The notes: generated from the letters alone by a model not told the origin. DNA of 53,017 bases from Anaerolineaceae bacterium UBA5404 (GCA_002409625.1 DHNY01000005.1:1-53017); one strand, 5' to 3'; shown: positions 42,163 through 51,644, numbered from the stretch's first letter. Translations and numbers: made by a program.

Positions 42163-45100
42163 GGTTTTAGAAACGCTCTCCAACCTGCAGGCCTATCAAG
42201 CCTTGCTTGAATCCCTGCGCAACAAGGAGCACAAAAGCAGCGAAAGGCGTGGCTTAGGTTTGCCCCGCACCGCGCGTCTTGCACTTTTCGCACGCCTGCA
42301 ACTTGACTTGCAAGTGCCCATGTTGCTGCTCACCAATCGCGCTGATCGGGCACTGGCGCTTTATGATGAGCTCAGCTTTTGGCTTCCGCAAGGTCATCAT
42401 TTTTACTTCCCTGATCCTAACCCATTGTTTTATGAAAACCTGGCGTGGTCCGAAAGAACCCGGCTGGACCGTTTGCACGTCCTTTCTGAACTGGCTTTGC
42501 CTCAAATGCCCGGCATGGCATCCGAAAAACCCAAAATCGACACCATCATTGCACCTATTCGTGCCCTTATGACCCGCACCATTCCGCGAAGAGACTTCCT
42601 CAAAGCCACTCAAAGGATCAAAATTGGCGAAAAGCGCGACCTCACCCAAACGCTTGAAAAACTGGTGGGCATCGGCTATGAATACAGCAATATCGTCGTC
42701 CAGCCAGGACAATTCGCGCGGCGTGGTGGCTTGATTGATGTTTGGTCTCCTGCCTCGGCATTACCGATTCGCTTTGAGTTTTTTGGCGATGAAATTGACA
42801 CCATCAAAAGCTTCGACCCAGCCACCCAACGCAGCCTGGAATCGCTCCAATCAAGCCATATTTTCCCTGCCTCAGAAGCCTTGCCAGAAAAAGCCTCAGC
42901 AGAAATCAATCTTGAAACAGAAAAACCAACAGGCACTTTTGAAGCGTCCATCGCCTCTTTATACCGTTTTCATTCCAACCTTTTTGATTATTTGCCAGCT
43001 AATGCGCTCATCCTGCTGGACGGTGAAGAATTTATAGCCGCAACAGCCTTGGATATTGAAGAAGAATCGATCAACCGCCGTAATGACTTGATTAAAAATG
43101 GCGAGCTCCCATCAGATTACCCAGTGCCTTACTTCACCTGGTCTGAACTCAACGATGGTATCAACCAATTGCAAGTACTTGAGCTTGGCCATTCCCATGC
43201 CCTTGGTGGAAGCCCCTTGAGTGCCCTTTTTGACCCAGGACCTCGTTTTGCGGGCAGGCTAAAAGATTTTCAAGCCCACCTCAAGCAGCTCGAAAGAACA
43301 AAACAAAGCTGGACGGTTGTCTCGCGGCAAGCCGCTCGTTTAAAGCAGCTATGGTCCGAAACGCTTGATCCGGAAAAAGGGCAAGAAAGCCTGGATAACT
43401 TTACCGAAGCATCGCTTTCAGATGGCTGGGTTTTGCACGTCAGCCAAAAACAAAAGCATCACCTGCTCACCGACAGCGAAATTTTTGGCTGGAGCCGCCC
43501 GCAGGCACGTCGCCGGCCGATGCTCTTTGCTGAAGCACCCGAAGCACTGTATGAGGATTTTAAACCCGGCGATTACATCGTGCATGTTGATTACGGCATT
43601 GGTCAGTTTATTGGTTTGCACCGTCCCAAGGTTGAGGGCGTTCAGCGCGAGTATCTGGCTATCGGTTACAAAGATAACGACACCCTGTATGTGCCTATCC
43701 AACAAGCAGACCGTCTTACGCGTTACATCGGTGCGGATAGCTCCAAACCTACCCTGCAACGCTTAGGTGGCAGTGATTGGATGCTCACCAAATCCCGAGT
43801 CCGAACAGCGGTTGCTGAAGTCGCCAGTGAACTTTTGGATCTGTATGCCCGTCGCGAAACGGTGCAGGGTTATGCTTTTGGACCAGATTCTGACTGGCAG
43901 CGCGAGCTTGAAGCCTCATTCCCTTACATTGAAACTCCAGACCAACTGGATGCTATTCAACAGGTCAAAAATGACATGGAAAGCACCCGCCCAATGGACA
44001 GGCTCCTCTGCGGCGATGTTGGTTACGGTAAAACAGAAGTTGCCTTAAGAGCTGCCTTTAAAGCCGTTTCGGACGGCAAACAAGTGGCAATCCTGGTTCC
44101 CACAACCGTGCTCGCACAACAACATTATGACACCTTTCGCGATCGATTGAGCGTTTTTCCGCTCAATGTGGAGATGCTTTCCCGATTTAGAACACCCAAA
44201 GAGCAAGATCAAATCGTCAAAAAACTGGCGGAGAAAAAGGTTGATATCGTCATCGGTACCCATCGTTTACTCTCCAGTGACGTCCAATTTGCAGATTTAG
44301 GCTTGGTCATTATCGACGAGGAACAGCGCTTTGGTGTGAGCCACAAAGAGCACCTCAAAAAGCTCCGCTCAGAGGTTGACGTGCTCACGCTCACTGCCAC
44401 ACCCATTCCACGCACGCTTTATATGGCATTGAGTGGCGTGCGCGATATCTCCACGATTAATTCGCCTCCTGAAGAGCGCATGCCAGTGCTAACCCATGTT
44501 GGTCCTTATGACCCCAAGCTTGTCCGCGAAGCCATCATTCGTGAACTCGACCGCGGAGGACAGGTCTTTTTCGTGCATAATCGCGTGCAATCCATTGAGG
44601 TTATTTACAATCAACTCAGCGCCTTAGTGCCCGAGGCACGCATAGGCATTGGACATGGGCAAATGCACGAAAACCAGCTATCCAAAGTGATGGAAGACTT
44701 CACCCAAGGCGAAATAGACGTTTTGCTGAGCACCAGCATTATTGAAAGCGGTTTGGATATCCCCAACGCCAACACCCTCATCATTGACCGCGCGGATACT
44801 TTTGGTTTGGCGCAACTTTATCAACTCCGCGGACGGGTTGGCAGAGGCGCGCAAAGAGCCTATGCCTACCTTTTCCGCGATTCGCGGCGAATGCCCACCC
44901 CCGAAGGTGAAGAAAGGCTCGAAATCCTCGCCGAAAACGCCAGGTTAGGAGCTGGTTATTCCATCGCCATGCGCGATCTTGAAATGCGTGGCGCCGGTGA
45001 TTTACTAGGCACGCGCCAGTCTGGCTATATTTCCGCGGTTGGGTTTCAGCTCTATACCCGTCTTTTAAGTCAAGCAGTGCGCCGATTACGCCAATCTGCC

Positions 45101-45589
45101 GACCCAAACACCGTGCCTAAATTGCCACAGCTGGCTCTCGCCGAGCTACCTAGCCTGGATATTAATGTTGAACTTCCTTTAAGCGCGGAAATTCCTCCCA
45201 GCTATATCCCAGACCAGGATTTACGCTTAACCCTTTATCGGCGCATCAGTGCCTTACGCGATGAAGCCAGTATTGACCAAACGGCGGCAGAGTTTGCAGA
45301 CCGATTTGGTGCGCTGCCCAAAGGTGTGGAAGATTTGCTCTACCAAATGCGCGTAAAAATCCTGGGCGAAGCCCGCGGTTTTGACTCAATTGGTTTTTCC
45401 GGACAACAAATGGTGCTGAATTATCCGCCATTGCCAAGCGGTATTAAAGATCGTGGCTTACCGGAGCTTGACCCACCAACCAGAGCTGGCAGGAATGCTT
45501 ATTGGATCAAACCTGAGAGCCTGGAAAGCGAAGACTGGCAGAATCTGCTGCTAAAAGTATTGCGACAAATTCCTTTAATGGACCGCTAG
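42146..45589 (+). CDS. mfd: Transcription-repair coupling factor
   Basis: 1147-aa ATP-dependent translocase that removes RNA polymerase stalled at lesions and recruits UvrA. It has a UvrB-like N-terminus (QPGQFARRGGLIDVWSPAS), the RNA-polymerase-interacting domain (GDYIVHVDYGIGQFIGL), helicase motifs GDVGYGKTEVALRAAF (Walker A, about 622-637) and IIDEEQRFG (DEEQ box, about 723-731), SIIESGLDIPNANTLI and QLRGRVGRG, and the C-terminal TRCF domain. pth-mfd order with a 17-nt overlap is a common bacterial arrangement. Slightly shorter than the E. coli protein. Confidence 0.96.
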   Translation: MSAERKVLETLSNLQAYQALLESLRNKEHKSSERRGLGLPRTARLALFARLQLDLQVPMLLLTNRADRALALYDELSFWLPQGHHFYFPDPNPLFYENLAWSERTRLDRLHVLSELALPQMPGMASEKPKIDTIIAPIRALMTRTIPRRDFLKATQRIKIGEKRDLTQTLEKLVGIGYEYSNIVVQPGQFARRGGLIDVWSPASALPIRFEFFGDEIDTIKSFDPATQRSLESLQSSHIFPASEALPEKASAEINLETEKPTGTFEASIASLYRFHSNLFDYLPANALILLDGEEFIAATALDIEEESINRRNDLIKNGELPSDYPVPYFTWSELNDGINQLQVLELGHSHALGGSPLSALFDPGPRFAGRLKDFQAHLKQLERTKQSWTVVSRQAARLKQLWSETLDPEKGQESLDNFTEASLSDGWVLHVSQKQKHHLLTDSEIFGWSRPQARRRPMLFAEAPEALYEDFKPGDYIVHVDYGIGQFIGLHRPKVEGVQREYLAIGYKDNDTLYVPIQQADRLTRYIGADSSKPTLQRLGGSDWMLTKSRVRTAVAEVASELLDLYARRETVQGYAFGPDSDWQRELEASFPYIETPDQLDAIQQVKNDMESTRPMDRLLCGDVGYGKTEVALRAAFKAVSDGKQVAILVPTTVLAQQHYDTFRDRLSVFPLNVEMLSRFRTPKEQDQIVKKLAEKKVDIVIGTHRLLSSDVQFADLGLVIIDEEQRFGVSHKEHLKKLRSEVDVLTLTATPIPRTLYMALSGVRDISTINSPPEERMPVLTHVGPYDPKLVREAIIRELDRGGQVFFVHNRVQSIEVIYNQLSALVPEARIGIGHGQMHENQLSKVMEDFTQGEIDVLLSTSIIESGLDIPNANTLIIDRADTFGLAQLYQLRGRVGRGAQRAYAYLFRDSRRMPTPEGEERLEILAENARLGAGYSIAMRDLEMRGAGDLLGTRQSGYISAVGFQLYTRLLSQAVRRLRQSADPNTVPKLPQLALAELPSLDINVELPLSAEIPPSYIPDQDLRLTLYRRISALRDEASIDQTAAEFADRFGALPKGVEDLLYQMRVKILGEARGFDSIGFSGQQMVLNYPPLPSGIKDRGLPELDPPTRAGRNAYWIKPESLESEDWQNLLLKVLRQIPLMDR

Positions 45590-45632
45590 CGTCAATCTAA
45601 AAAACCCTGCAAAAAGTGGCATGGGCAAAATC

Positions 45633-45641
45633 TGATAAAAT
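45633..45641 (+). promoter_or_regulatory. Extended -10 of the YabE-like gene, leaderless type
   Basis: TGATAAAAT ends 9 nt before the ATG at 45651; no ribosome site is seen. Confidence 0.45.
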
Positions 45642-45650
45642 CACCTTACG

Positions 45651-47084
45651 ATGAACGAAACTAATGAATCAACGCAAAACGATGCTGCAAATGAGCCTGT
45701 CCGCAAACCTGCATGGCTTTGGATTGTTTCTGCATGCCTGATTGTTTTGGGCATTACGGTGTTTCTGCTTGGTTTTCTGCGTGACTACACCCTGGTGATT
45801 GATGACCAGACCTATTCCTTAAAAACAATTGCCTTTCGAGCTGGCACCGTGTTAAAACGCGCCGGATTGGAAGTGAATGAGGCTGACCAGGTCTCAGCAG
45901 ACCTCAATAAAATCAGCTTCAAGCTGCCGGACACCATCATCGTGAACCGTGCCAGACCGGTTACTATCATTCATGGATCTAAAATTCAGCAACTGAATAC
46001 TGCGGAACGCTATCCAGCCACCCTGCTCAGCCTTGCCGGTATCTCATTCTTCCCAAATGACCTCATCCTGCAAAATGAAATTTCTATTGATCCTCATCTG
46101 GCTCTGCCACTGGGAAGAGCGTTAATGCTTGAATACATCCCCGCTAAACTCGTCAAGGTCATTGAACATGGTCAACAACACTGCTTTTCCACCCAGAAGG
46201 AAACCCTCGCTGAAGCTTTGGCTGAGCAAAATATTCAGATTGGAAGCTACGACCGAGTTTCCGTCTCCCTGGATGCGCCTCTATCAGCCGAAAATGACCT
46301 GGAAATCCGTCGCGCGCGCCAATTCACAGCAATGCTTGGCGATCAGACTTTTAGCGGGTTTAGCGCCGCAAGAGACGCAGAAGAAGCACTGCTTGATATC
46401 GGCTTAGCCATTCAAAACCTCGATCAGGTCAGCACCGAGAGCCCAATTGACGATCACAACAGACCTCAGGAAATCATCCTCAATATCGATCGGGTTACTG
46501 AAAGTTACCAACTTGTAAAGGAAGAAACACCATTCAAAAACACCTACGAGCTTGACCCAAACGCCCAGCTTGACACCACAACCGTATTGGTGCCCGGTCA
46601 AATGGGATATGTTGTTACCCGCAGCATCACCCAATACCGAAACGGTGAACCGGTGAAAACCCTCCCTGGTCAGCATTGGAAAGCCAGTGATCCTGTGGAT
46701 GGCGTTCTCGGGCAAGGCACCTTAGCCGTGGTAAACACTGAGACCGTGGATGGTGTCACCCTTGAATACTGGCGAAAAGTGAGCGTTTACGCCACCTCTT
46801 ACAAACCCTCCAGCTTTCCACCTGGCGAGCGAACCCGATCTGGGGCGCCCATTGAGAAAGGGATTGTAGCTGTTTCTGCCGCCTGGTATCCCAGCATGGC
46901 AGGCCAACCTGTTTATGTGCCAGGCTATGGTTTTGGCGTAATTGGTGATTCGGGTTATGGCATTCCAGGTCGTTATTGGATTGATCTTGCCTATGATGAC
47001 GAATCCTACGTCGGTTGGCACCATTGGACCACCCTTTACTTCCTCACGCCTATTCCTGCTTACATCCCAGCGATTTTACCTTAG
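45651..47084 (+). CDS. YabE/Rpf-like cell-wall protein (DUF348-G5-3D domains)
   Basis: 477 aa: an N-terminal membrane anchor (about 23-43), DUF348-type repeats, a G5 domain (about 280-365, VPGQMGYVVTRSITQYRNGEPV) and a C-terminal 3D domain (about 375-470, KVSVYATSYKPSSFPPG ... GVIGDSGYGIPGRYWIDLAYDD) with the three conserved aspartates. 3D domains are lytic-transglycosylase-like and act on peptidoglycan. As in Firmicutes, where yabE lies beside rsmA, it directly precedes rsmA (ksgA). A wall-remodelling or resuscitation role is a family inference. Predicted leaderless. Confidence 0.85.
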   Translation: MNETNESTQNDAANEPVRKPAWLWIVSACLIVLGITVFLLGFLRDYTLVIDDQTYSLKTIAFRAGTVLKRAGLEVNEADQVSADLNKISFKLPDTIIVNRARPVTIIHGSKIQQLNTAERYPATLLSLAGISFFPNDLILQNEISIDPHLALPLGRALMLEYIPAKLVKVIEHGQQHCFSTQKETLAEALAEQNIQIGSYDRVSVSLDAPLSAENDLEIRRARQFTAMLGDQTFSGFSAARDAEEALLDIGLAIQNLDQVSTESPIDDHNRPQEIILNIDRVTESYQLVKEETPFKNTYELDPNAQLDTTTVLVPGQMGYVVTRSITQYRNGEPVKTLPGQHWKASDPVDGVLGQGTLAVVNTETVDGVTLEYWRKVSVYATSYKPSSFPPGERTRSGAPIEKGIVAVSAAWYPSMAGQPVYVPGYGFGVIGDSGYGIPGRYWIDLAYDDESYVGWHHWTTLYFLTPIPAYIPAILP

Positions 47085-47094
47085 AAGAGCTCCC

Positions 47095-47928
47095 ATGAAA
47101 TTCCTTGAAACCCACGCCCTGCTCAAAAAATACAGCATCCGACCCAAAAAATCACTTGGGCAAAACTTTTTAGTTGAGCCGGCTGGTTTACGAAAGGTAT
47201 TAACCGCCGCAGAACTGCAAGGCGATGAACAAGTTCTCGAAATCGGTGCTGGCTTGGGAAGCCTGACCGTTCTCTTAGCACAAACTGCTCGGGATGTTGT
47301 GGCGATTGAAATTGACCAAAAGCTCTTTCCAGCCTTACAGGAAGCCTTGGCGCCTTACGCGAATGTAAAAACAATCCATGGTGACATCTTAAACCTTGAC
47401 CTGGATGGACTTTTGCACGATCAGGACTTTGTGGTGGTGGCAAACATCCCTTATTACATCACTTCTGCCATTATCCGCAAGCTGCTTGAAGCCAACAAAC
47501 GCCCAAGTCGCATGATTTTAACCATCCAAAAAGAAGTGGCAGAGCGCATTATCGCCCGCGACGGCAAAATGAGCCTGCTCGCCCTTTCTGTGCAGGTCTA
47601 TGGCAAACCTGAATTAGTCGCCACCATTCCTGCTGGCGCGTTTTATCCTGCGCCGGATGTCGATTCCGCGGTATTAAAACTGACCCTTTATGAAAAACCC
47701 CTCATCCAAGAGCAAAATCTGGACCTATTCTTCAAACTCGCCCAGGCTGGATTCTCACAAAAACGCAAAACACTGCGCAATTCTTTGGCATCGGGACTTT
47801 CTATTTCATCACAGCAAGCAGAAAAGATCTTGGCAGATGCACAACTGGAAAGCAATCGCCGCGCGGAAACCCTTAACCTTGAAGAATGGAACCGCCTCGT
47901 CCTGGCTTATCTCAACCTGGCTGATTAA
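47095..47928 (+). CDS. rsmA: 16S rRNA dimethyladenosine transferase
   Basis: 277-aa KsgA/RsmA, which dimethylates two adjacent adenosines (A1518/A1519, E. coli numbering) near the 3' end of 16S rRNA. KKSLGQNFLV opens the SAM-binding fold, VLEIGAGLGSLTVLLA is motif I, and NIPYYITSAIIRKLL is the catalytic NLPY-type motif. The ATG at 47095 follows AAGAG and begins 10 nt after the upstream stop; an open frame further upstream lies within the YabE-like gene and is rejected. It ends 4 nt inside the convergent rsmG. Confidence 0.95.
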   Translation: MKFLETHALLKKYSIRPKKSLGQNFLVEPAGLRKVLTAAELQGDEQVLEIGAGLGSLTVLLAQTARDVVAIEIDQKLFPALQEALAPYANVKTIHGDILNLDLDGLLHDQDFVVVANIPYYITSAIIRKLLEANKRPSRMILTIQKEVAERIIARDGKMSLLALSVQVYGKPELVATIPAGAFYPAPDVDSAVLKLTLYEKPLIQEQNLDLFFKLAQAGFSQKRKTLRNSLASGLSISSQQAEKILADAQLESNRRAETLNLEEWNRLVLAYLNLAD

Positions 47929-48647
47929 TTAAGCACCGGGGATTTACCGGGTATGCCAATCGGACGAGGAAAGTCCGCTGGCGTTGGGCGAATCTTCTCA
48001 ATCACCACTAAATAGCGTTCGCCGTCCACAGCAGGCAGGTTTACAGGCAAAATATCCAGCAGCTTTCCACCAAAAAGACGGATTGCGTTTCTGGCGGCAT
48101 CGGCTTCTTCATGCGCACTGCCACCCTTTTGGATCACCGCCCTGCCACCTACTTTGACCAAAGGCAGCAGATATTCCACCAAGGTTGGCATATTCGCCAC
48201 TGCCCGTGCCAAAGCAATATCATAAAATTTACGGTGTTCCCAATCCTGACCAAGCGTTTCTGCCCGTTCTGAAGACACCAAAACCTGCCTCAAACCTAAA
48301 ACCCGGACTAATTCCTGACAAAAATGCGCTTTTTTCTTGACCGATTCCACAAGGGTCAAAAAAGCTTTGGGATAGGCAATTTTTAATGGCACTCCCGGAA
48401 AGCCGGCGCCACTTCCCACATCAATCAGACTGGGTTCATCCAAATCATGTGGAAAGCCCAAAACACAAGACAGGGAATCCAAAAAGTGCTTAATACGAAT
48501 AGCTTCAGGCTCCCGGATTGCGGTGAGGTTAAAACGCGCGTTCCAATCCAGCAACATGGCTTCATAGTCGGCAAACTGAGCCTTTTGTGCTTCGTCCAAA
48601 TCAACGCCAAAAAGCTGTTTGGCTTGCTGAATCCAATCCAAAGACAT
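47925..48647 (-). CDS. rsmG: 16S rRNA (guanine-N7) methyltransferase
   Basis: 240-aa RsmG (GidB), which methylates G527 of 16S rRNA, a site linked to streptomycin sensitivity. LLDWNARFNLTAIREPEAIRIKHFLDSL and LIDVGSGAGFPGVPLKI (SAM motif) are typical, followed by VSSERAETLGQDWEHRKFYDIALARAVANMPTLVEYLLPLVK. It follows udk by 3 nt and converges on rsmA with a 4-nt overlap. Confidence 0.94.
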   Translation of the reverse strand: MSLDWIQQAKQLFGVDLDEAQKAQFADYEAMLLDWNARFNLTAIREPEAIRIKHFLDSLSCVLGFPHDLDEPSLIDVGSGAGFPGVPLKIAYPKAFLTLVESVKKKAHFCQELVRVLGLRQVLVSSERAETLGQDWEHRKFYDIALARAVANMPTLVEYLLPLVKVGGRAVIQKGGSAHEEADAARNAIRLFGGKLLDILPVNLPAVDGERYLVVIEKIRPTPADFPRPIGIPGKSPVLN

Positions 48648-48650
48648 TCG

Positions 48651-49283
48651 CTAAACCCCACGTGCCAGCGCTTTAAGCCGCGCGATAACCATTTCAGATG
48701 CCACCGTATTCATGCCACCCTCAGGAATAATCACATCCGCGAACCGTTTGCTCGGTTCAACAAACTCAATATAGCTCTGTCTTACTGTTGTCAGATATTG
48801 GGTAATCACAGACTCAACCGTACGACCACGCTCACTCACATCCCTTTGCATACGGCGAATAAAGCAAAGGTCCTGATCAGTATCCACAAAAAGCTTCATA
48901 TCAAAATGTTTGCGCAGTTCTGGTTCGGCAAAAATAAGGATACCTTCAACCAAAACGATAGGCTTGGCTTCAACCAAAACCGTTTCTGGTGCGCGCGTGT
49001 GCAGTTTAAAGTCATAAACCGGCAGGTCCACGGCTTTTCCAGCACACAAGGCGTGAATATGCTCAATCAAAAGCTCGGTTTCCAATGAATCCGGATGGTC
49101 ATAGTTCACCAAAACCCGTTCTTCAAAAGAGCGCGCGCTTTGATCACGATAATAGGCGTCATGTGGCAAGACAGAGATTTTATCCTCGCCAATTTCACGC
49201 ACAATCGCGTTGGTGAGGGTCGTTTTACCAGATCCAGACCCACCCGCAATACCGATAACAAAGCATGTATGGTTATTTTGCAT
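48651..49283 (-). CDS. udk: Uridine kinase
   Basis: 210-aa uridine/cytidine kinase for pyrimidine salvage. GIAGGSGSGKTTLTNAIV is the P-loop, and the lid and nucleoside site show as YDHPDSLETELLIEHI and VLVEGILIFAEPELR. The ATG at 49283 is chosen because a minus-strand TATAAT ends exactly 6 nt before it, whereas the in-frame ATG at 49298 lies upstream of that hexamer and could not be on such a transcript. It precedes rsmG by 3 nt and is divergent from folD. Confidence 0.92.
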   Translation of the reverse strand: MQNNHTCFVIGIAGGSGSGKTTLTNAIVREIGEDKISVLPHDAYYRDQSARSFEERVLVNYDHPDSLETELLIEHIHALCAGKAVDLPVYDFKLHTRAPETVLVEAKPIVLVEGILIFAEPELRKHFDMKLFVDTDQDLCFIRRMQRDVSERGRTVESVITQYLTTVRQSYIEFVEPSKRFADVIIPEGGMNTVASEMVIARLKALARGV

Positions 49284-49289
49284 ACCTGA

Positions 49290-49314
49290 ATTATACATGC
49301 CTTTCAGGTATAAT
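49290..49314. promoter_or_regulatory. Back-to-back promoters of udk and folD
   Basis: The minus-strand TATAAT (49290-49295) serves udk as a leaderless start; the plus-strand TATAAT (49309-49314) serves folD with a short leader bearing AAAGGAG. The -10 hexamers are only 13 bp apart, so the two polymerases would compete. Confidence 0.5.
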
Positions 49315-49333
49315 CAGCAAAGGAGAATAAAAC

Positions 49334-50212
49334 ATGACAGCAAGCATTATTGACGGAAAACAACTCGCTCAATCTATTCGCGAAGACATCAAAAGACAAA
49401 TTGAAGAGCGCGTCGCGCAGGGCAAGAACCCGCCCGGTTTGGCAACCATTCTGGTCGGTAACGACCCCGCCTCGCGAACCTATGTGCGCAACAAACATCG
49501 CGCTTGCGAAGATGTTGGCATTCGCAATATCAGCTTTGAATTAGCTGAGGAAACAACCCAAGCCGAATTGGATGACCTGGTGAGAAAACTGAATGATGAC
49601 CCCGAAGTAACCGGCATCCTTTTGCAACTTCCTTTGCCAGAGCACCTGGATGAAGAAGCCCTTTTAGCCGCTATCAAATTGACTAAGGACGTGGATGGCT
49701 TTAACCCCATCAACATTGGGCGCATCGCGCTGCGTGGTTTAGACCCTGTGTTTGTGCCTTGCACGCCAGCCGGCATAATGGAAATGCTCCGCGAGTACAA
49801 TGCACCACTCAAAGGCGCAAAAGCCGTGGTGGTTGGCAGATCGAACATCGTTGGCATGCCAATCTCATTATTGCTCACCAAAGCCGATGCAACCGTAACC
49901 ATCTGCCACAGCAAAACCAGAGATCTGGCTGAAATCACCCGCCAGGCAGATATCCTCATTGCAGCGATAGGTAAAGCTGAATTCATCACCGCGGATATGG
50001 TCAAACCTGGTGCTTATGTCATCGATGTCGGCATCAACTCGATAGACGATCCCAGTCGCAAATCCGGGTTCCGCTTGGTAGGCGATGTTGCCTATGACGA
50101 GGTTGCCCAAATCGCTGGCGCGATTACGCCCGTTCCTGGTGGTGTGGGTCCAATGACCATCGCCATGCTGCTTAAAAATACCATGCACGCATTGGAACTT
50201 TCTGAAGCATAA
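49334..50212 (+). CDS. folD: Bifunctional methylenetetrahydrofolate dehydrogenase/cyclohydrolase
   Basis: 292-aa FolD: NADP-dependent oxidation of methylene-THF to methenyl-THF and its hydrolysis to 10-formyl-THF. VGNDPASRTYVRNKHRACED holds the catalytic Tyr-Lys pair, QLPLPEHLDE and KDVDGFNPINIGRI the substrate loops, VVGRSNIVGMPISLLL the cofactor site, and PVPGGVGPMTIAMLL the C-terminal signature. AAAGGAG precedes the ATG. Downstream purine catabolism genes would generate one-carbon units, a plausible reason for the location. Confidence 0.95.
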   Translation: MTASIIDGKQLAQSIREDIKRQIEERVAQGKNPPGLATILVGNDPASRTYVRNKHRACEDVGIRNISFELAEETTQAELDDLVRKLNDDPEVTGILLQLPLPEHLDEEALLAAIKLTKDVDGFNPINIGRIALRGLDPVFVPCTPAGIMEMLREYNAPLKGAKAVVVGRSNIVGMPISLLLTKADATVTICHSKTRDLAEITRQADILIAAIGKAEFITADMVKPGAYVIDVGINSIDDPSRKSGFRLVGDVAYDEVAQIAGAITPVPGGVGPMTIAMLLKNTMHALELSEA

Positions 50213-50232
50213 AAACATCAAAAGAGGTCCTT

Positions 50233-51618
50233 ATGACGACTTTACTCATCAAAAATGCCACTTTAATCGTCACGATGGACGGTGAAGAGCGGGACTTAAA
50301 GGATGCAGCTATCTTCTGTCGGGATGGTTTCATTGAACAAATTGGGGTTCAAGCTGATTTGCCCCAATCGGCAGACCGCGTTCTGGATTTAAAAGACCAC
50401 ATCGTGCTACCTGGTTTGATTAACACCCATCATCACTTCTATCAAACGCTCACCCGCGCTTTACCAGGCAGCCAAAACGCCAACCTCTTCAATTGGCTCA
50501 CCTACCTCTATCCCATTTGGGCGGGTTTGACCCCAGAAGACATCTTTACCAGCACCCAAACCGCCCTGGCGGAACTTGCCCTAAGTGGTTGTACCACGGC
50601 GTCTGATCACCTGTATCTCTTTCCCAACGGCTCGAAACTGGATGACCAAATTGAAGCCGCTGCTCAAATGGGTATGCGTTTGCACGCTTCACGTGGCTCG
50701 ATGAGCCTCGGGCAATCTCAGGGTGGTTTACCTCCGGATAGCGTTGTGGATACTGAAGATAAAATCTTAGCCGACAGCGAACGCCTCATCCTGCGCTATC
50801 ACGACCCCAAACCTGGCTCAAAACTTCAAATCGTTTTGGCGCCTTGTTCGCCGTTTAGCGTAACCGGTGAACTAATGCGCGAAAGTGCTATGCTCGCCCG
50901 CCGTTATGGCGTGCAACTGCATACGCACCTCGCAGAAACTGAAGATGAAGACGATTTCTGCCTTGCCAAATTTGGGCGCAAACCCGTGGCTTATATGCAA
51001 AGCCTTGATTGGGTTGGCGATGATGTTTGGTTTGCCCATTCAGTTTGGGTGAATGACGATGAAATGAATGTCTACGCGCACCATGGTTGTGGCGTGGCGC
51101 ACTGCCCAAGCTCCAATATGCGCTTGGCTTCCGGCATTGCGCCCATCATGACCATGCTTGGTAAGGGCATCAAACTCGGCTTGGGTGTGGATGGCTCTGC
51201 CAGCAATGACGGCTCACACATGCTCAACGAAGTCCGCCAGGCGATGTTGCTTTCACGCCTAAACAGCGGTATCAAAGGCGCTTCTCGCTCCGCACCAGAC
51301 GCGCCAGCGCTCATGACCGCCCGACAAGCGCTTTCTATCGCCACACGAGGTGGTGCTGCTGTGCTGGGTCGCAAAGATATTGGTTCGCTCGAAGTGGGCA
51401 AATGTGCTGACTTCTTCGCTATCAACCTCAACCGCTTGGATTATGCCGGCGCACTTGAAGACCCCTTGGCAGCGGTGGTTTTCTGCTCTCCGGTCAAAGC
51501 CGATTACACCGTTGTGGGTGGCGAGCTGATTGTCGAGAAAGGCGAATTAAAGCCTATCGATATTGCTAAACAAACCGAAAAACATAACGCCGCCTCACGA
51601 CGGCTGATTCAAAAATAA
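50233..51618 (+). CDS. 8-oxoguanine deaminase-like amidohydrolase
   Basis: 461-aa metal-dependent amidohydrolase of the 8-oxoguanine deaminase/atrazine-chlorohydrolase branch, which removes the amino group of a purine or triazine ring. INTHHHFYQTLTRA carries the HxH and neighbouring His, LHTHLAETEDEDD and WFAHSVW the remaining His ligands, and LGLGVDGSASNDGSHML the catalytic Asp and the SASND signature of the subgroup. AGAGG precedes the ATG. It is followed 26 nt later by carbamate kinase, fitting purine breakdown for nitrogen or ATP. Confidence 0.85.
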   Translation: MTTLLIKNATLIVTMDGEERDLKDAAIFCRDGFIEQIGVQADLPQSADRVLDLKDHIVLPGLINTHHHFYQTLTRALPGSQNANLFNWLTYLYPIWAGLTPEDIFTSTQTALAELALSGCTTASDHLYLFPNGSKLDDQIEAAAQMGMRLHASRGSMSLGQSQGGLPPDSVVDTEDKILADSERLILRYHDPKPGSKLQIVLAPCSPFSVTGELMRESAMLARRYGVQLHTHLAETEDEDDFCLAKFGRKPVAYMQSLDWVGDDVWFAHSVWVNDDEMNVYAHHGCGVAHCPSSNMRLASGIAPIMTMLGKGIKLGLGVDGSASNDGSHMLNEVRQAMLLSRLNSGIKGASRSAPDAPALMTARQALSIATRGGAAVLGRKDIGSLEVGKCADFFAINLNRLDYAGALEDPLAAVVFCSPVKADYTVVGGELIVEKGELKPIDIAKQTEKHNAASRRLIQK

Positions 51619-51644
51619 TCACTCATCCAGGAGAAACACATTCA

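Noticed and set aside
46942..47094. Upstream extension of the rsmA frame into the YabE-like gene
   Set aside because: RsmA proteins start near KFLETHALLKKYSIRPKKSLG; a ribosome site precedes the ATG at 47095.
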